A stretch of DNA of 64,000 bases from Khoudiadiopia massiliensis (GTDB lineage Bacteria; Bacillota; Clostridia; Tissierellales; Peptoniphilaceae): the NCBI GenBank assembly GCA_900290095.1, contig OKQS01000003.1, positions 88,980 through 152,979 of the forward strand, read 5' to 3'. A program made the translations under genes and the position numbers. The notes beneath the pieces were generated by a model. The model was not told where the DNA came from and made no database searches. It worked only from the letters and a program-made list of their open reading frames with translations. Shown piece by piece: positions 9,369 to 17,609 of this stretch (within the stretch, counting starts at the first letter, position 1; each line of letters starts with the position of its first letter).

Positions 9369-10274
9369 TTGTCAGTATCTAAAGGCAATAAAAAAGTCCT
9401 TAAAAAGTGGCAGCCCTATTTCCTGATCTTTCCGGTTTTGGCTGTATTCACAGTATTTATGTTTTATCCCTTCTTCAAGACCCTATACATGAGCTTCTTC
9501 CAGGGAACCCTCACTGACTCAACCCAAGAGTTTGTGGGTTTTGAAAATTATAGTTCTATCTTTCATAGTTCTGATTTTATGAAGATTTTAGGAAATACGC
9601 TTTTATACATCCTGCTCTTTTTAATATTTGCGTTGATTGCTCCATATATCTTTGCTTTTATACTTTCCTTCTGTATTAATAAAGGCAAAGAATTTTATAA
9701 GGCGACTTTCTTCCTTCCTAGCGTTATTTCAGTAGTTGTTGGAACTATGATCTTCACCTGGCTTCTGAACCCCTTGTCCGGCCCTGTTGCAGGTGTCGCC
9801 GCATTTTTCGGTATAGAGGTTCCAATTTGGACCGAGACTCAGAGTTTGGTTATTCTTGGAATGAGTATTATTACCTGTTGGAAAATATTCGGTTATAATT
9901 TCATAGTCATTATGGCAGGTATAGGCTCGGTTCCATTGGAGGTTATAGAGTCGGCAAGGATGGACAATATTCCCAATTGGAGGATCTTCTTAAACATAGT
10001 CGTTCCTATGAGTTCTTCCACTGGAATATATGTTCTAATCATGGCTATAGTTACAGGGCTTCAGCAAGTTTTTACCCCGATTATGATGATTACTCAAGGC
10101 GGTCCAAACTCAGCCAGTTCTAACCTTATGTACGAAGTATATGACCAAGCCTTTGCTATGTTCGATCCGGGCATTGCCGCGGCTTACGCAATGATAATGA
10201 TGATCCTTTTCGCCTTCCTGCTTTGGTTAGAATTCCGTTTTGTTGAGAAAGGAGTATATTACAGTGGAAAATAA
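9369..10274 (+). CDS. ABC transporter permease (UgpA/MalF type)
   Basis: Membrane protein of 301 residues with about six helices; LIFPVLAVFTVFMFYPFFKTLYMSF begins the first helix. The cytoplasmic EAA loop that docks to the ATPase is visible as VPLEVIESARMDNIPNWRIFLNIVVP. It pairs with the next permease to form the channel for the importer. The start is TTG 9369, supported by AAAGGAGG at 9356-9362; no ATG fits that site. The 3' end overlaps the next gene by 11 bases. Confidence 0.9.
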   Translation: MSVSKGNKKVLKKWQPYFLIFPVLAVFTVFMFYPFFKTLYMSFFQGTLTDSTQEFVGFENYSSIFHSSDFMKILGNTLLYILLFLIFALIAPYIFAFILSFCINKGKEFYKATFFLPSVISVVVGTMIFTWLLNPLSGPVAGVAAFFGIEVPIWTETQSLVILGMSIITCWKIFGYNFIVIMAGIGSVPLEVIESARMDNIPNWRIFLNIVVPMSSSTGIYVLIMAIVTGLQQVFTPIMMITQGGPNSASSNLMYEVYDQAFAMFDPGIAAAYAMIMMILFAFLLWLEFRFVEKGVYYSGK

Positions 10275-11097
10275 TAAGAAAAAATCAGGATTCTCCTTTT
10301 TTTGGCATATCCCCCTGATAATTCAAGTCCTTATCGTTGCTATTCCTATAATCTTTGCCTTGGTTTACTCTCTTAAGTCCATGCAGGATATATACGGGGG
10401 CGCTTCTATCTTTAATGGAGGCTTCAGTTTAGACAACTTCTCTCTAATCAACTGCCAGCTCCCAATCCTGAAAATCATTGGAAATACCCTATTTGTAGCA
10501 ATGATGGTCACTATTTTTAAACTACTGACAGGAACTTTTGCCGCCTATGCATTTTCTTTCTATGATTTTCCGGGAAAAGTTCCACTGTATTTCTTGCTTA
10601 TAAGTACAATATTTATTCCCTTTACGGTAACTATGATCCCAAACTATATCACCATTTCAAAGCTAAATCTCTTTGATTCTGTATGGGGCATTATACTACC
10701 CCAGCTTGCCGATGCATCCGGAATTTTCCTGCTGCGTCAGAGCATGATGTCGGTTCCAAGGTCCCTGACTGAGATGTCTGAATTAGATGATATTGGCAGA
10801 ATGCGCACTCTTAAAGACATTGTCTTCCCTATTTGCAGACCGTCAATAGTAGCAACCGGCATAATTTTCTTTATTAATTCCTGGAATGAGTATGTTTGGC
10901 CTGCCCTTATTCTCCGCAGCAAGGAGAATTTCACTATTTCTTTGGCAATGCAGCTCTTTACGGATGCGGAAGCCGGTGTGGAATTTACTGTGACAATGGC
11001 AATGGCTGTTGTCTCCATGTTCCTTCCTGTAGTTCTCTTCCTCATCTTCCAGAAATACATCATGTCCACTTTCGCCACTTCAGGCATTAAAGGATGA
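10264..11097 (+). CDS. ABC transporter permease (UgpE/MalG type)
   Basis: Membrane protein of 277 residues with about six helices and the EAA loop VPRSLTEMSELDDIGRMRTLKDIVFP. It is the second channel subunit of the importer. GTG 10264 is taken as the start because AAAGGAG at 10245-10251 lies nine bases before it; a TTG at 10240 in the same frame precedes this site and is unlikely. The start lies inside the end of the first permease gene, so translation is coupled. The C-terminal FLIFQKYIMSTFATSGIKG is the usual end of this family. Confidence 0.88.
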   Translation: MENNKKKSGFSFFWHIPLIIQVLIVAIPIIFALVYSLKSMQDIYGGASIFNGGFSLDNFSLINCQLPILKIIGNTLFVAMMVTIFKLLTGTFAAYAFSFYDFPGKVPLYFLLISTIFIPFTVTMIPNYITISKLNLFDSVWGIILPQLADASGIFLLRQSMMSVPRSLTEMSELDDIGRMRTLKDIVFPICRPSIVATGIIFFINSWNEYVWPALILRSKENFTISLAMQLFTDAEAGVEFTVTMAMAVVSMFLPVVLFLIFQKYIMSTFATSGIKG

Positions 11098-11108
11098 AAG
11101 GAGTTTAA

Positions 11109-12245
11109 ATGGAACAGATTAGAAATGACATATGCCTTAATTCCGTATCGAAGCGTTACGGTAAAGTGTCGGTCATTGAAGGCATGAATATGCATATAAA
11201 AGCAGGTGAGCGTTTGGTGCTCTTAGGTCCTTCAGGCTGCGGTAAATCCACAACTCTTCGTATGATAGCAGGACTTGAGGAAATTTCTGATGGGGAGCTG
11301 ACAATGGGAGGAGAAATTGTCAATAATATTCCTGCCGGTAAGCGCAATATAGCTATGGTTTTCCAAAACTATGCCTTGTATCCCCATATGACCGTTGAAG
11401 AAAACATTGTATATTCTTTAAAGGTGCACAAGGTTGATCCGGAAAAAATAAAAAATCGTCTTAATACAGTTCTAAAAATTTTGAGTCTTGAAGATTTTAA
11501 GGATAGAACGCCAAGAGAACTTTCCGGTGGACAGAGACAACGTGTAGCCCTTGCTCGCGGACTTGTAAAAAATGCTCCCTACCTTCTTCTGGATGAGCCG
11601 CTTTCTAATCTTGATGCCCTTTTAAGAGCAAGCGCAAGAAAAGAATTGGTTAAGATACATGAGCTCTTTTCTCAAACCCTTGTTTATGTTACCCATGACC
11701 AAGTTGAGGCAATGACCGTAGGACAAAGAATTGCTCTTCTCCACAATGGTAAGGTTCAAATGATTGATACTCCCTATATGGTTTATCATAGACCGACTAA
11801 TGTATTTGTTGCGAAATTTATAGGATCTCCGCCTACAAATATTATCGATGCCGAATATGATGGAAACACCACTTTGAATATAAACGGTGGTAAATATGTG
11901 TTGAATGAAATGTGGATTAACCAAATAAAAAATTATAGTAAGGATAAAATATATTTTGGTATAAGGCCTGAAGCAATAAAACTTGGTGCCAACTCTTCTT
12001 CAAATGGCCTTGAAGCTGTTCTGCAATATGTTGAGGATTTAGGTTCTAAGAAAAGTGCTTATATAAATATTGGAGATAAGGAAATTGTTGCTGTCTGTGA
12101 AGAAATTCCGGTTAAACTTGGAGAAAAAGTTTATCTTAGCTTTCCGGAAGAAAGGATCCATCTTTTTGATCATGACAGTGAAGAAAATTTGGGTTATCCT
12201 GATCAAATTCCAATAAATAGTCATGTGGAATTGCCTGTGGTATAA
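11109..12245 (+). CDS. ABC transporter ATP-binding protein (UgpC/MsmK/MalK type)
   Basis: ATPase of 378 residues that energises the importer. Walker A is GPSGCGKST (about residue 38), Q-loop VFQNYALYPHM, signature LSGGQRQRVALARG, Walker B YLLLDEPLSNLDA and switch histidine VTHDQ. A C-terminal TOBE/OB domain (from about residue 240, IGSPPTNIIDAEY and FGIRPEAIKLG) assigns it to the carbohydrate-uptake CUT1 group, where one ATPase can serve several importers. It lies 11 bases after the second permease with an AAAGGAG site. A long inverted repeat terminates the unit at 12249-12313. Confidence 0.92.
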   Translation: MEQIRNDICLNSVSKRYGKVSVIEGMNMHIKAGERLVLLGPSGCGKSTTLRMIAGLEEISDGELTMGGEIVNNIPAGKRNIAMVFQNYALYPHMTVEENIVYSLKVHKVDPEKIKNRLNTVLKILSLEDFKDRTPRELSGGQRQRVALARGLVKNAPYLLLDEPLSNLDALLRASARKELVKIHELFSQTLVYVTHDQVEAMTVGQRIALLHNGKVQMIDTPYMVYHRPTNVFVAKFIGSPPTNIIDAEYDGNTTLNINGGKYVLNEMWINQIKNYSKDKIYFGIRPEAIKLGANSSSNGLEAVLQYVEDLGSKKSAYINIGDKEIVAVCEEIPVKLGEKVYLSFPEERIHLFDHDSEENLGYPDQIPINSHVELPVV

Positions 12246-12248
12246 CAT

Positions 12249-12313
12249 AAAACTCCTTCCTGATAATACGGCTTATTTTATAGTAAGTTGAAAGTACTAC
12301 CGGGAAGGAGTTT
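12249..12313. terminator. Bidirectional terminator between converging genes
   Basis: AAAACTCCTTCC (12249-12260) is a perfect inverted repeat of GGAAGGAGTTTT (12302-12313), with about 41 bases between that can form a smaller hairpin. A/T runs flank both sides. It separates the ABC importer operon (plus) from the DUF3048 gene (minus). Confidence 0.65.
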
Positions 12314-12345
12314 TAAAATATTTTTAATGTATTATTAGTTTTTAT

Positions 12346-13401
12346 TTACTCATACTTTATTTTCATCCTCTTATCCACCACCTGGATCCATGTCTGACCC
12401 GGATTGAGCTTAATCTCCTCACCATTGTCATAGGTGAATTTGGTCGGCTCCACATGGTCATCCGACTTGGTCCAATTGATCTTGGTGCACTTGCCACCGC
12501 TTATTAGATAGGCCTCGCCTTGGCCGACATCCTTAAATGCCATGTGGCCCTTTTTATCATAGATATATGAATCGGCAACCTGGACGATAATGTTAGTTGC
12601 CCTGACTTCAGTCCCGGTCAATTCGTCGACCATGAGCTTGCCTTCCCTGAAGCGCTTGTAGGTCTTATTTGCCTCATCATATTCATAAGTTATGTCGTCA
12701 AGCTTGCTGTAGCGGACATTCAGCTTGTTGGCAGGATCTCCTCCGGGTAAGTCCGTAAACTCCTCGTTAAAGAGAAAGCCCTTGCCGTTATTGATCAGGT
12801 CTCCTCCCTTTCCTTCATATGTAGCATAGGCCTTGTCAATGTAGGCATAGGAATTGTGAGGGGCCCGCTTCTTTGTGTCTTTATACCTGAAGTGGAGTTT
12901 ACCCATCAGGGTCATTCCGTCAAGGTTCTTCATGGCCAAGGATTTCAAAAAGGCATCCCCGTCGCTTGATGCCCCGTGGTGGACAAAAACGGCTCCATAT
13001 TGATGGGCCCTGGTGATGAAATTGGGTCTTGCCGATCTTATTGGTCCCAATAGAAAGGTCTCCCCCTCATCCAGCTTCTCAAAAAGAGCCATATACCTGG
13101 TATCAGCCCCCTCAACCCTCATTTCCCAAATGATGGAAGCCTTGGAAAGATTGGCCTGAGGTCTTGCGGGCTTGGCATTGTCAACCATAACCATAAGGGG
13201 CCTGGACTTGAGCTTTTCCGGGCTGACTTCAAGGCCGCTGTAGATTGAACTGTTTCCTGTCTGTCCCGAGGACTCTTCAGAAACTTCAAGCTGAGATTCT
13301 TCACTCTCTTCCAAAGAAACCAGGCTTGTCTCCGCTTCCTTGGACCCGCAGGCGGCCAGTAATAGTACAAGTGCAAAAATATATGGAATGAGTCTCTTCA
13401 T
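12346..13401 (-). CDS. DUF3048 (YerB-like) lipoprotein
   Basis: Secreted lipoprotein of 351 residues. The N-terminus is MKRLIPYIFALVLLLAACGS, a type II signal peptide with lipobox LLAAC. A Glu/Ser-rich linker (about residues 22-55) leads into a DUF3048 region: GLEVSPEKLKSRPLMVMVDN, ARPQANLSKASIIWEMRVEGADTRYMALF, GPIRSARPNF and, near the end, LNPGQTWIQVVDK. These are the hallmarks of the YerB family, found on the outside of Gram-positive cells and suspected to act on or near the cell wall; no activity is proven to my knowledge. AAGGAT precedes ATG 13401. It is followed by the beta-hydroxyacid dehydrogenase gene on the same strand upstream (27 bases apart). Confidence 0.88.
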   Translation of the reverse strand: MKRLIPYIFALVLLLAACGSKEAETSLVSLEESEESQLEVSEESSGQTGNSSIYSGLEVSPEKLKSRPLMVMVDNAKPARPQANLSKASIIWEMRVEGADTRYMALFEKLDEGETFLLGPIRSARPNFITRAHQYGAVFVHHGASSDGDAFLKSLAMKNLDGMTLMGKLHFRYKDTKKRAPHNSYAYIDKAYATYEGKGGDLINNGKGFLFNEEFTDLPGGDPANKLNVRYSKLDDITYEYDEANKTYKRFREGKLMVDELTGTEVRATNIIVQVADSYIYDKKGHMAFKDVGQGEAYLISGGKCTKINWTKSDDHVEPTKFTYDNGEEIKLNPGQTWIQVVDKRMKIKYE

Positions 13402-13428
13402 AAAATTATCCTTACTTTTTAATTTAGT

Positions 13429-14292
13429 TCAGGTCAATTTTTCATAAAATTGAACCATAGCTGAGTGGTCGGCGCCACCCTTACCGCCACTGCTTAACCA
13501 GTTCAAGACCTCATTGGCCTGGGCGCACATCGGGACATAGGCCCCGATCGTATGGGCGAAGTCCAGGACATTATTTAGGTCCTTTATATTTAGGTCAACC
13601 TTGAAGCCCGGCTTATCATTGCCCTCAATCATCATTTGGGCCTTGGTGTCCATCACCTTGGACCCTGCCAAGCCCCCCTTTATAGCATTCACAACCGTCT
13701 CCGGATCAACCCCGGCTTTTTTTGCCAGAATCAGTCCTTCGGCCAGAGCTTGTATATTTGATGCCACTATGAGCTGGTTTACCAACTTTGTCGTGTTGCC
13801 GGCTCCGACTTCTCCGCATAGGACGGCGGATTTGCCCATGACAAGAAGGAGGTCCTTATATTTTTCAAATACCTGACTCTTACCTCCAACCATAAAGGCC
13901 AGGCTTGCCTCAATGGCTCCGCTTTCTCCGCCCGAGACCGGGGCATCCAGCATATCTCCCCCCTTGGCCCTGATTGCTTGGGCGATCTCTATTGAGGCTT
14001 GAGGATTAATAGATGACATATCGATTAAGACTTGGTCTTTTTTGAAACTGTCAACCAGGCCTCCTTGGCCCAGAACTACCTTTTTAACATCAGGTGAATT
14101 CGGGAGCATTGTGAATATTACCTGACAATTCTTTCCGATTTCCTCATATGTCCCCGACTTGGCGCCCAGTTTTACCAGCTCATCAACAGGCCCCTGACTC
14201 CTGTTGTTTACCATGAGCTCATAGCCATTTTTCATAAGATTCTTGGCCATGGGCTTTCCCATGATGCCCAGACCTATAAAGCCTAAAAGCAT
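13429..14292 (-). CDS. Beta-hydroxyacid dehydrogenase (GarR / tartronate semialdehyde reductase-like)
   Basis: NAD(P)-dependent oxidoreductase of 287 residues in the 3-hydroxyisobutyrate dehydrogenase family. GFIGLGIMGKPMAKNL is the Rossmann fingerprint with the family signature, DAPVSGGESGAIEASLAFMVGG is the substrate loop, and GNTTKLVNQ carries the catalytic lysine. GarR, GlxR, HIBADH and succinic semialdehyde reductases share these motifs, so the substrate is uncertain; the IMGKPMAKNL form is closest to 2-hydroxy-3-oxopropionate reductases. GGGGGAG stands before ATG 14292. The SDR oxidoreductase gene precedes it on the same strand, separated by a hairpin. Confidence 0.85.
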   Translation of the reverse strand: MLLGFIGLGIMGKPMAKNLMKNGYELMVNNRSQGPVDELVKLGAKSGTYEEIGKNCQVIFTMLPNSPDVKKVVLGQGGLVDSFKKDQVLIDMSSINPQASIEIAQAIRAKGGDMLDAPVSGGESGAIEASLAFMVGGKSQVFEKYKDLLLVMGKSAVLCGEVGAGNTTKLVNQLIVASNIQALAEGLILAKKAGVDPETVVNAIKGGLAGSKVMDTKAQMMIEGNDKPGFKVDLNIKDLNNVLDFAHTIGAYVPMCAQANEVLNWLSSGGKGGADHSAMVQFYEKLT

Positions 14293-14325
14293 AGCTCCCC
14301 CTTAAAATACTCTTTTATGGAATAA

Positions 14326-14354
14326 ACCGTGAAAAGTTGTCCACCTTTCACGGT
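14326..14354 (-). terminator. Hairpin between the SDR gene and the GarR-like gene
   Basis: ACCGTGAAA (14326-14334) pairs perfectly with TTTCACGGT (14346-14354). On the minus strand it follows the SDR gene but has only a short TTTATT after it, so it may be a weak terminator or a processing hairpin. Confidence 0.4.
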
Positions 14355-14409
14355 CCTTCCAATTTTAAAATTCTTAAAAAATTGAATATTAAATACTTTT
14401 CTTATTTAA

Positions 14410-15174
14410 TTAGCAAGCTGTAACTCCTCCGTCGGCTGTGACAATAGATCCGTTAATGAATGATGCGGCATCGCTTGCCAGGAAGAGAACGAGACCTGTG
14501 ATCTCCTCAACCTCGGCCTGGCGAATTGATGTGTCAACACCTGCCATAACTCTCTTTATTCCCAGCTGGCTGGGAGCCTTCATGTTTATGCCGACTTCCG
14601 TCTTAACTCCTCCCGGACATACGGCATTGCAGCGGATGTTTTTACCCAGGTACATGAAAGCAGTATTCTTAGTCAGGCCAACCAAGGCATGCTTTGACAT
14701 GGTGTAGACTGCACCGGCCTTGCAGCCGTTGGTACCACCGATTGATGCGACGTTTACAATGTTTCCGCCATTTTCCTGCTTCTCCATGATTTGAACGGCC
14801 CTCTTCATGGCAATCATGGGGCTCTTGGCATTGAGGGTCATAACTCGCTGATAAAGGTCTTCATCGATTTCCCCGACAGGCTTCATCTCGTCCATCATGC
14901 CTGCATTGTTGATCAAAATATCAATTTTTCCGCCTTTTTCCACTGCGTAGTCAACCATCTTCTCATTTTCTTCGTCATTCATAAGGTCTGCGACGAATGG
15001 AAGAATTTTTCCGTCCATATCCTTGCACTTTTCAGCCAACTCTTCAAGCCTGTTCTGCCTGCGGGCAACAGCAACTACTGTAGCGCCTTCCTGACATAGG
15101 GCGCGGGCAATATCCCTTCCCATACCTGAGCTTGCTCCTGTTACAACAGCTACCTTACCTTCAAATCTTTTCAT
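14410..15174 (-). CDS. Short-chain dehydrogenase/reductase (SDR)
   Basis: Classical SDR oxidoreductase of 254 residues. TGASSGMGRDIA (residues 12-23) binds the cofactor, NNAGM is the central motif, and the Ser-Tyr-Lys triad lies in NVASIGGTNGCKAGAVYTMSK (YxxxK). A basic residue pair after the second strand (VARRQNR) suggests NADP(H). CPGGVKTEVG and VTADGGVTAC match family patterns. GGAGG precedes ATG 15174. FabG-like by motif, but no fatty acid synthesis genes are adjacent, so the substrate is unknown. It may act with the neighbouring GarR-like enzyme. Confidence 0.85.
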   Translation of the reverse strand: MKRFEGKVAVVTGASSGMGRDIARALCQEGATVVAVARRQNRLEELAEKCKDMDGKILPFVADLMNDEENEKMVDYAVEKGGKIDILINNAGMMDEMKPVGEIDEDLYQRVMTLNAKSPMIAMKRAVQIMEKQENGGNIVNVASIGGTNGCKAGAVYTMSKHALVGLTKNTAFMYLGKNIRCNAVCPGGVKTEVGINMKAPSQLGIKRVMAGVDTSIRQAEVEEITGLVLFLASDAASFINGSIVTADGGVTAC

Positions 15175-15262
15175 AATTGACCTCCAATTCTTGCTTTAAT
15201 ATGCTACTCTTCTATATTACTATGAAAACCCCAAATCACAAGGGAAAAAGCCCTATTGAGCA

Positions 15263-16615
15263 TTATTTAAAATTCAGATTGAGATCCGAATTCTTGTCAT
15301 ACTTGAAATTATAGTACCTGACTATTTTAACTCCGTCCTCCCTATGTACCAGGGCCGGAAAAGAATAGTAGTCCGGGCTGACCTCCGCCCTATCGTCCCT
15401 CACAGCTTCTTCTATTGTCCGGTTAATCCTTAAGTAGTCCAAATAGTTCACCGTTGAAGGATATATCAATATCAAGCTTTTGATTAAAGCTAAGACTAAT
15501 AACGCTGATCTCAAGCCTTGCCTGATCCCATCTTTAATAGCATGGAAGAGTTCTGCAATTATAATGAAATTAAAGACCTTGGCTGTGAAAAAATTCCTGG
15601 CCCCGACAGGGCTCACCACCAGAAGGGGCCCCATGGCAAAGGCCATGGAAAGACAGGCAAAGACCGAGAGGCCGGGTTCCCTTGATTTCCTTTTTGACAG
15701 GCCTATAAGGCCCAGATAAAAACTTATATATATTGCCATAGAAAGGAATACGGGAAAGACCAGCCACCTGTCAATGACAATTAAAGCAAGACAAGCTAAT
15801 GGGAAAAAAGCCTTTTTTGCCCCCTCTTTTTCTATGGCCATACGCAAAACTAAGGCAAAGCCTATAATGAAAACGAGACTTATAAGATTGGCCCTGAAAA
15901 CAGGCCAATTTTCCTCTAGTCTGGGAATTAGTTGGGTCAAATCAAAAGTTCTGTATCCGTCAACACCTTGGGAAATTCTAAAATAAACGGGTGAAGAGAA
16001 CATCAGGATATTGGACAGAAGGGCACCTATAAAAGATATTATATAGGACTTTTTATCCCCTCTTGCCAAGGTAAAATAAGCAAGTATGGGCATTATCAAA
16101 GCGTATAGGGTCAAGTTTTCAACAAAGAGTCCGGAGGCGAACGAACTGAACCAAAGTAAAAGTTTCCCCTTGCCGTCAAGATCCTTTTTCTCCAACAAAT
16201 AGATGTTTAATAAAATAAAAACAAGAACGGGAACATAATTAAAAAAACCCGCATTCCAGGCAATTACTTCCCTGAATACCGGAATTGGCAAAAACATAAT
16301 CATAAAGGCTATGGATTCATATCCTGATTTGTCTTTTAAAAGCTTCTTTAAGACAAGTGCCAGGCCGGCCAGACATGCGAACTTGGCCAAGAAGCTCAGG
16401 GGCCTTTTGATAAAGAAAAAAGACATGGCGTTGCCCAAAATCCTGCCGTTAAGCCTTTTATAGCCCTGAACTATATCATAAATAACGTATCTGAAACCTT
16501 TTTCCACGCTGATGAGCCTGTTGTAGTCATCGCCAATCAAGGGAAAGGTCAAAATAAGATAGGCAAAGGCAATTAAAAGAAAGGCCCATATATACCTCTT
16601 CTTATTGCCGGTCAT
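15263..16615 (-). CDS. Polytopic membrane protein, GT-C-like (DUF6056-type)
   Basis: Integral membrane protein of 450 residues with roughly ten hydrophobic segments. The first extracytoplasmic loop has PLIGDDYNRLISVEKG followed by YKRLNGRILGN: an acidic GDDY motif and an NGR motif as in the DUF6056/GtrC-like GT-C glycosyltransferases, which use a polyprenyl-phosphate sugar outside the membrane. A short C-terminal domain (SPDYYSFPALVHREDG) follows the last helix. The start overlaps the upstream GT2 gene by 14 bases, so the pair is cotranslated: the GT2 enzyme would make the lipid-linked sugar and this protein would transfer it to a surface acceptor. The acceptor is unknown. Confidence 0.7.
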   Translation of the reverse strand: MTGNKKRYIWAFLLIAFAYLILTFPLIGDDYNRLISVEKGFRYVIYDIVQGYKRLNGRILGNAMSFFFIKRPLSFLAKFACLAGLALVLKKLLKDKSGYESIAFMIMFLPIPVFREVIAWNAGFFNYVPVLVFILLNIYLLEKKDLDGKGKLLLWFSSFASGLFVENLTLYALIMPILAYFTLARGDKKSYIISFIGALLSNILMFSSPVYFRISQGVDGYRTFDLTQLIPRLEENWPVFRANLISLVFIIGFALVLRMAIEKEGAKKAFFPLACLALIVIDRWLVFPVFLSMAIYISFYLGLIGLSKRKSREPGLSVFACLSMAFAMGPLLVVSPVGARNFFTAKVFNFIIIAELFHAIKDGIRQGLRSALLVLALIKSLILIYPSTVNYLDYLRINRTIEEAVRDDRAEVSPDYYSFPALVHREDGVKIVRYYNFKYDKNSDLNLNFK

Positions 16616-17531
16616 GGAGTTCCTCCTCCCTGACCAGGTAAATCGGTCTGGCCTTGGTCTCCTTATATATCCTGCCTATGTACTCCCCTATCAGGCCCAA
16701 AAACACGAGATTGAGGCCGCCCAGGATCAAAATAAGAATAACAATTGTTGCAAAGCCCTGGGTCTCAACTCCAAAGGTTAAAGTTTTAATAAGAACGTAT
16801 ATGGCGTAGATGAAGCCGATAAATGAGACTGTCAATCCTGTATATGTTGCTAAGCGGAGGGGTGAAACCGTAAATGACAGGATTCCGTCAATTCCATAAG
16901 CAATGGACTTTCTGAGTGGCCATTTGCTGACCCCGGCCTTCCTCTCCCTGTCTTCAGTCTCTATGTATTTGATTTTAAAGCCTACCCAGGAAAAGATTCC
17001 CTTGGAAAACCTTGAAGCCTCCCCTAAAGAAATTATCCCGTCTACAACCGGCCTCTTCATAAGCCTGAAGTCCTGGACTCCGGGTTCAAGATTGACATTA
17101 TCCCCCATCTTATTAATAAGACCGTAAAAAGCCTTGGCGCCCAATTCATACAGGCCCGAGCTGCCAATCCTTGATCTCCTGCGGGCAGCACAAACATCGT
17201 ATCCCTGATCAAGATATTCTTCCATAAGCGGTATCAAGGCGGGATCATGCTGGAGATCGGCATCCATTAGGCCTATATACTCACCCCGGGCATTTTTCAA
17301 GCCGGCATAGATGGCGGCTTCCTTGCCGAAATTTCGAGAAAATGAAATATAAGAAAAATTAGGGTCCTGACAATAAGACCTTAGGAGTTCCAAGGTCTTA
17401 TCTTTAGAACCGTCATCAACAAAAAGTATGTGCAAGTCTCTTTTTAATTTCTCTCTGAGTTTTTTAATCTCTTCCATGAAAAGGGGAAGGACTTCTGCTT
17501 CGTTATAGCAGGGGACGATAATTGTAATCAT
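16602..17531 (-). CDS. Polyprenyl-phosphate glycosyltransferase, GT2 family (GtrB/DPM1-like)
   Basis: A 309-residue enzyme: an N-terminal GT-A catalytic domain (ITIIVPCYNEAEVLPLF, FVDDGSKDKTLELL, GLMDADLQHDPALIPLM with the DxD-type metal site) and two C-terminal transmembrane helices (about 230-255 and 265-290) ending in IGRIYKETKARPIY. This is the GtrB arrangement, charging undecaprenyl phosphate with glucose or another hexose on the inner face of the membrane. AGGAG precedes ATG 17531. The downstream overlapping membrane protein probably uses the product. Confidence 0.88.
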   Translation of the reverse strand: MITIIVPCYNEAEVLPLFMEEIKKLREKLKRDLHILFVDDGSKDKTLELLRSYCQDPNFSYISFSRNFGKEAAIYAGLKNARGEYIGLMDADLQHDPALIPLMEEYLDQGYDVCAARRRSRIGSSGLYELGAKAFYGLINKMGDNVNLEPGVQDFRLMKRPVVDGIISLGEASRFSKGIFSWVGFKIKYIETEDRERKAGVSKWPLRKSIAYGIDGILSFTVSPLRLATYTGLTVSFIGFIYAIYVLIKTLTFGVETQGFATIVILILILGGLNLVFLGLIGEYIGRIYKETKARPIYLVREEELHDRQ

Positions 17532-17609
17532 ATGCTCACTCCTAGCTGCTATTTTATCATAAGCTTATCTTTAATGTATGAAATCCCTTATAAGGCATTA
17601 AGGCAAACT

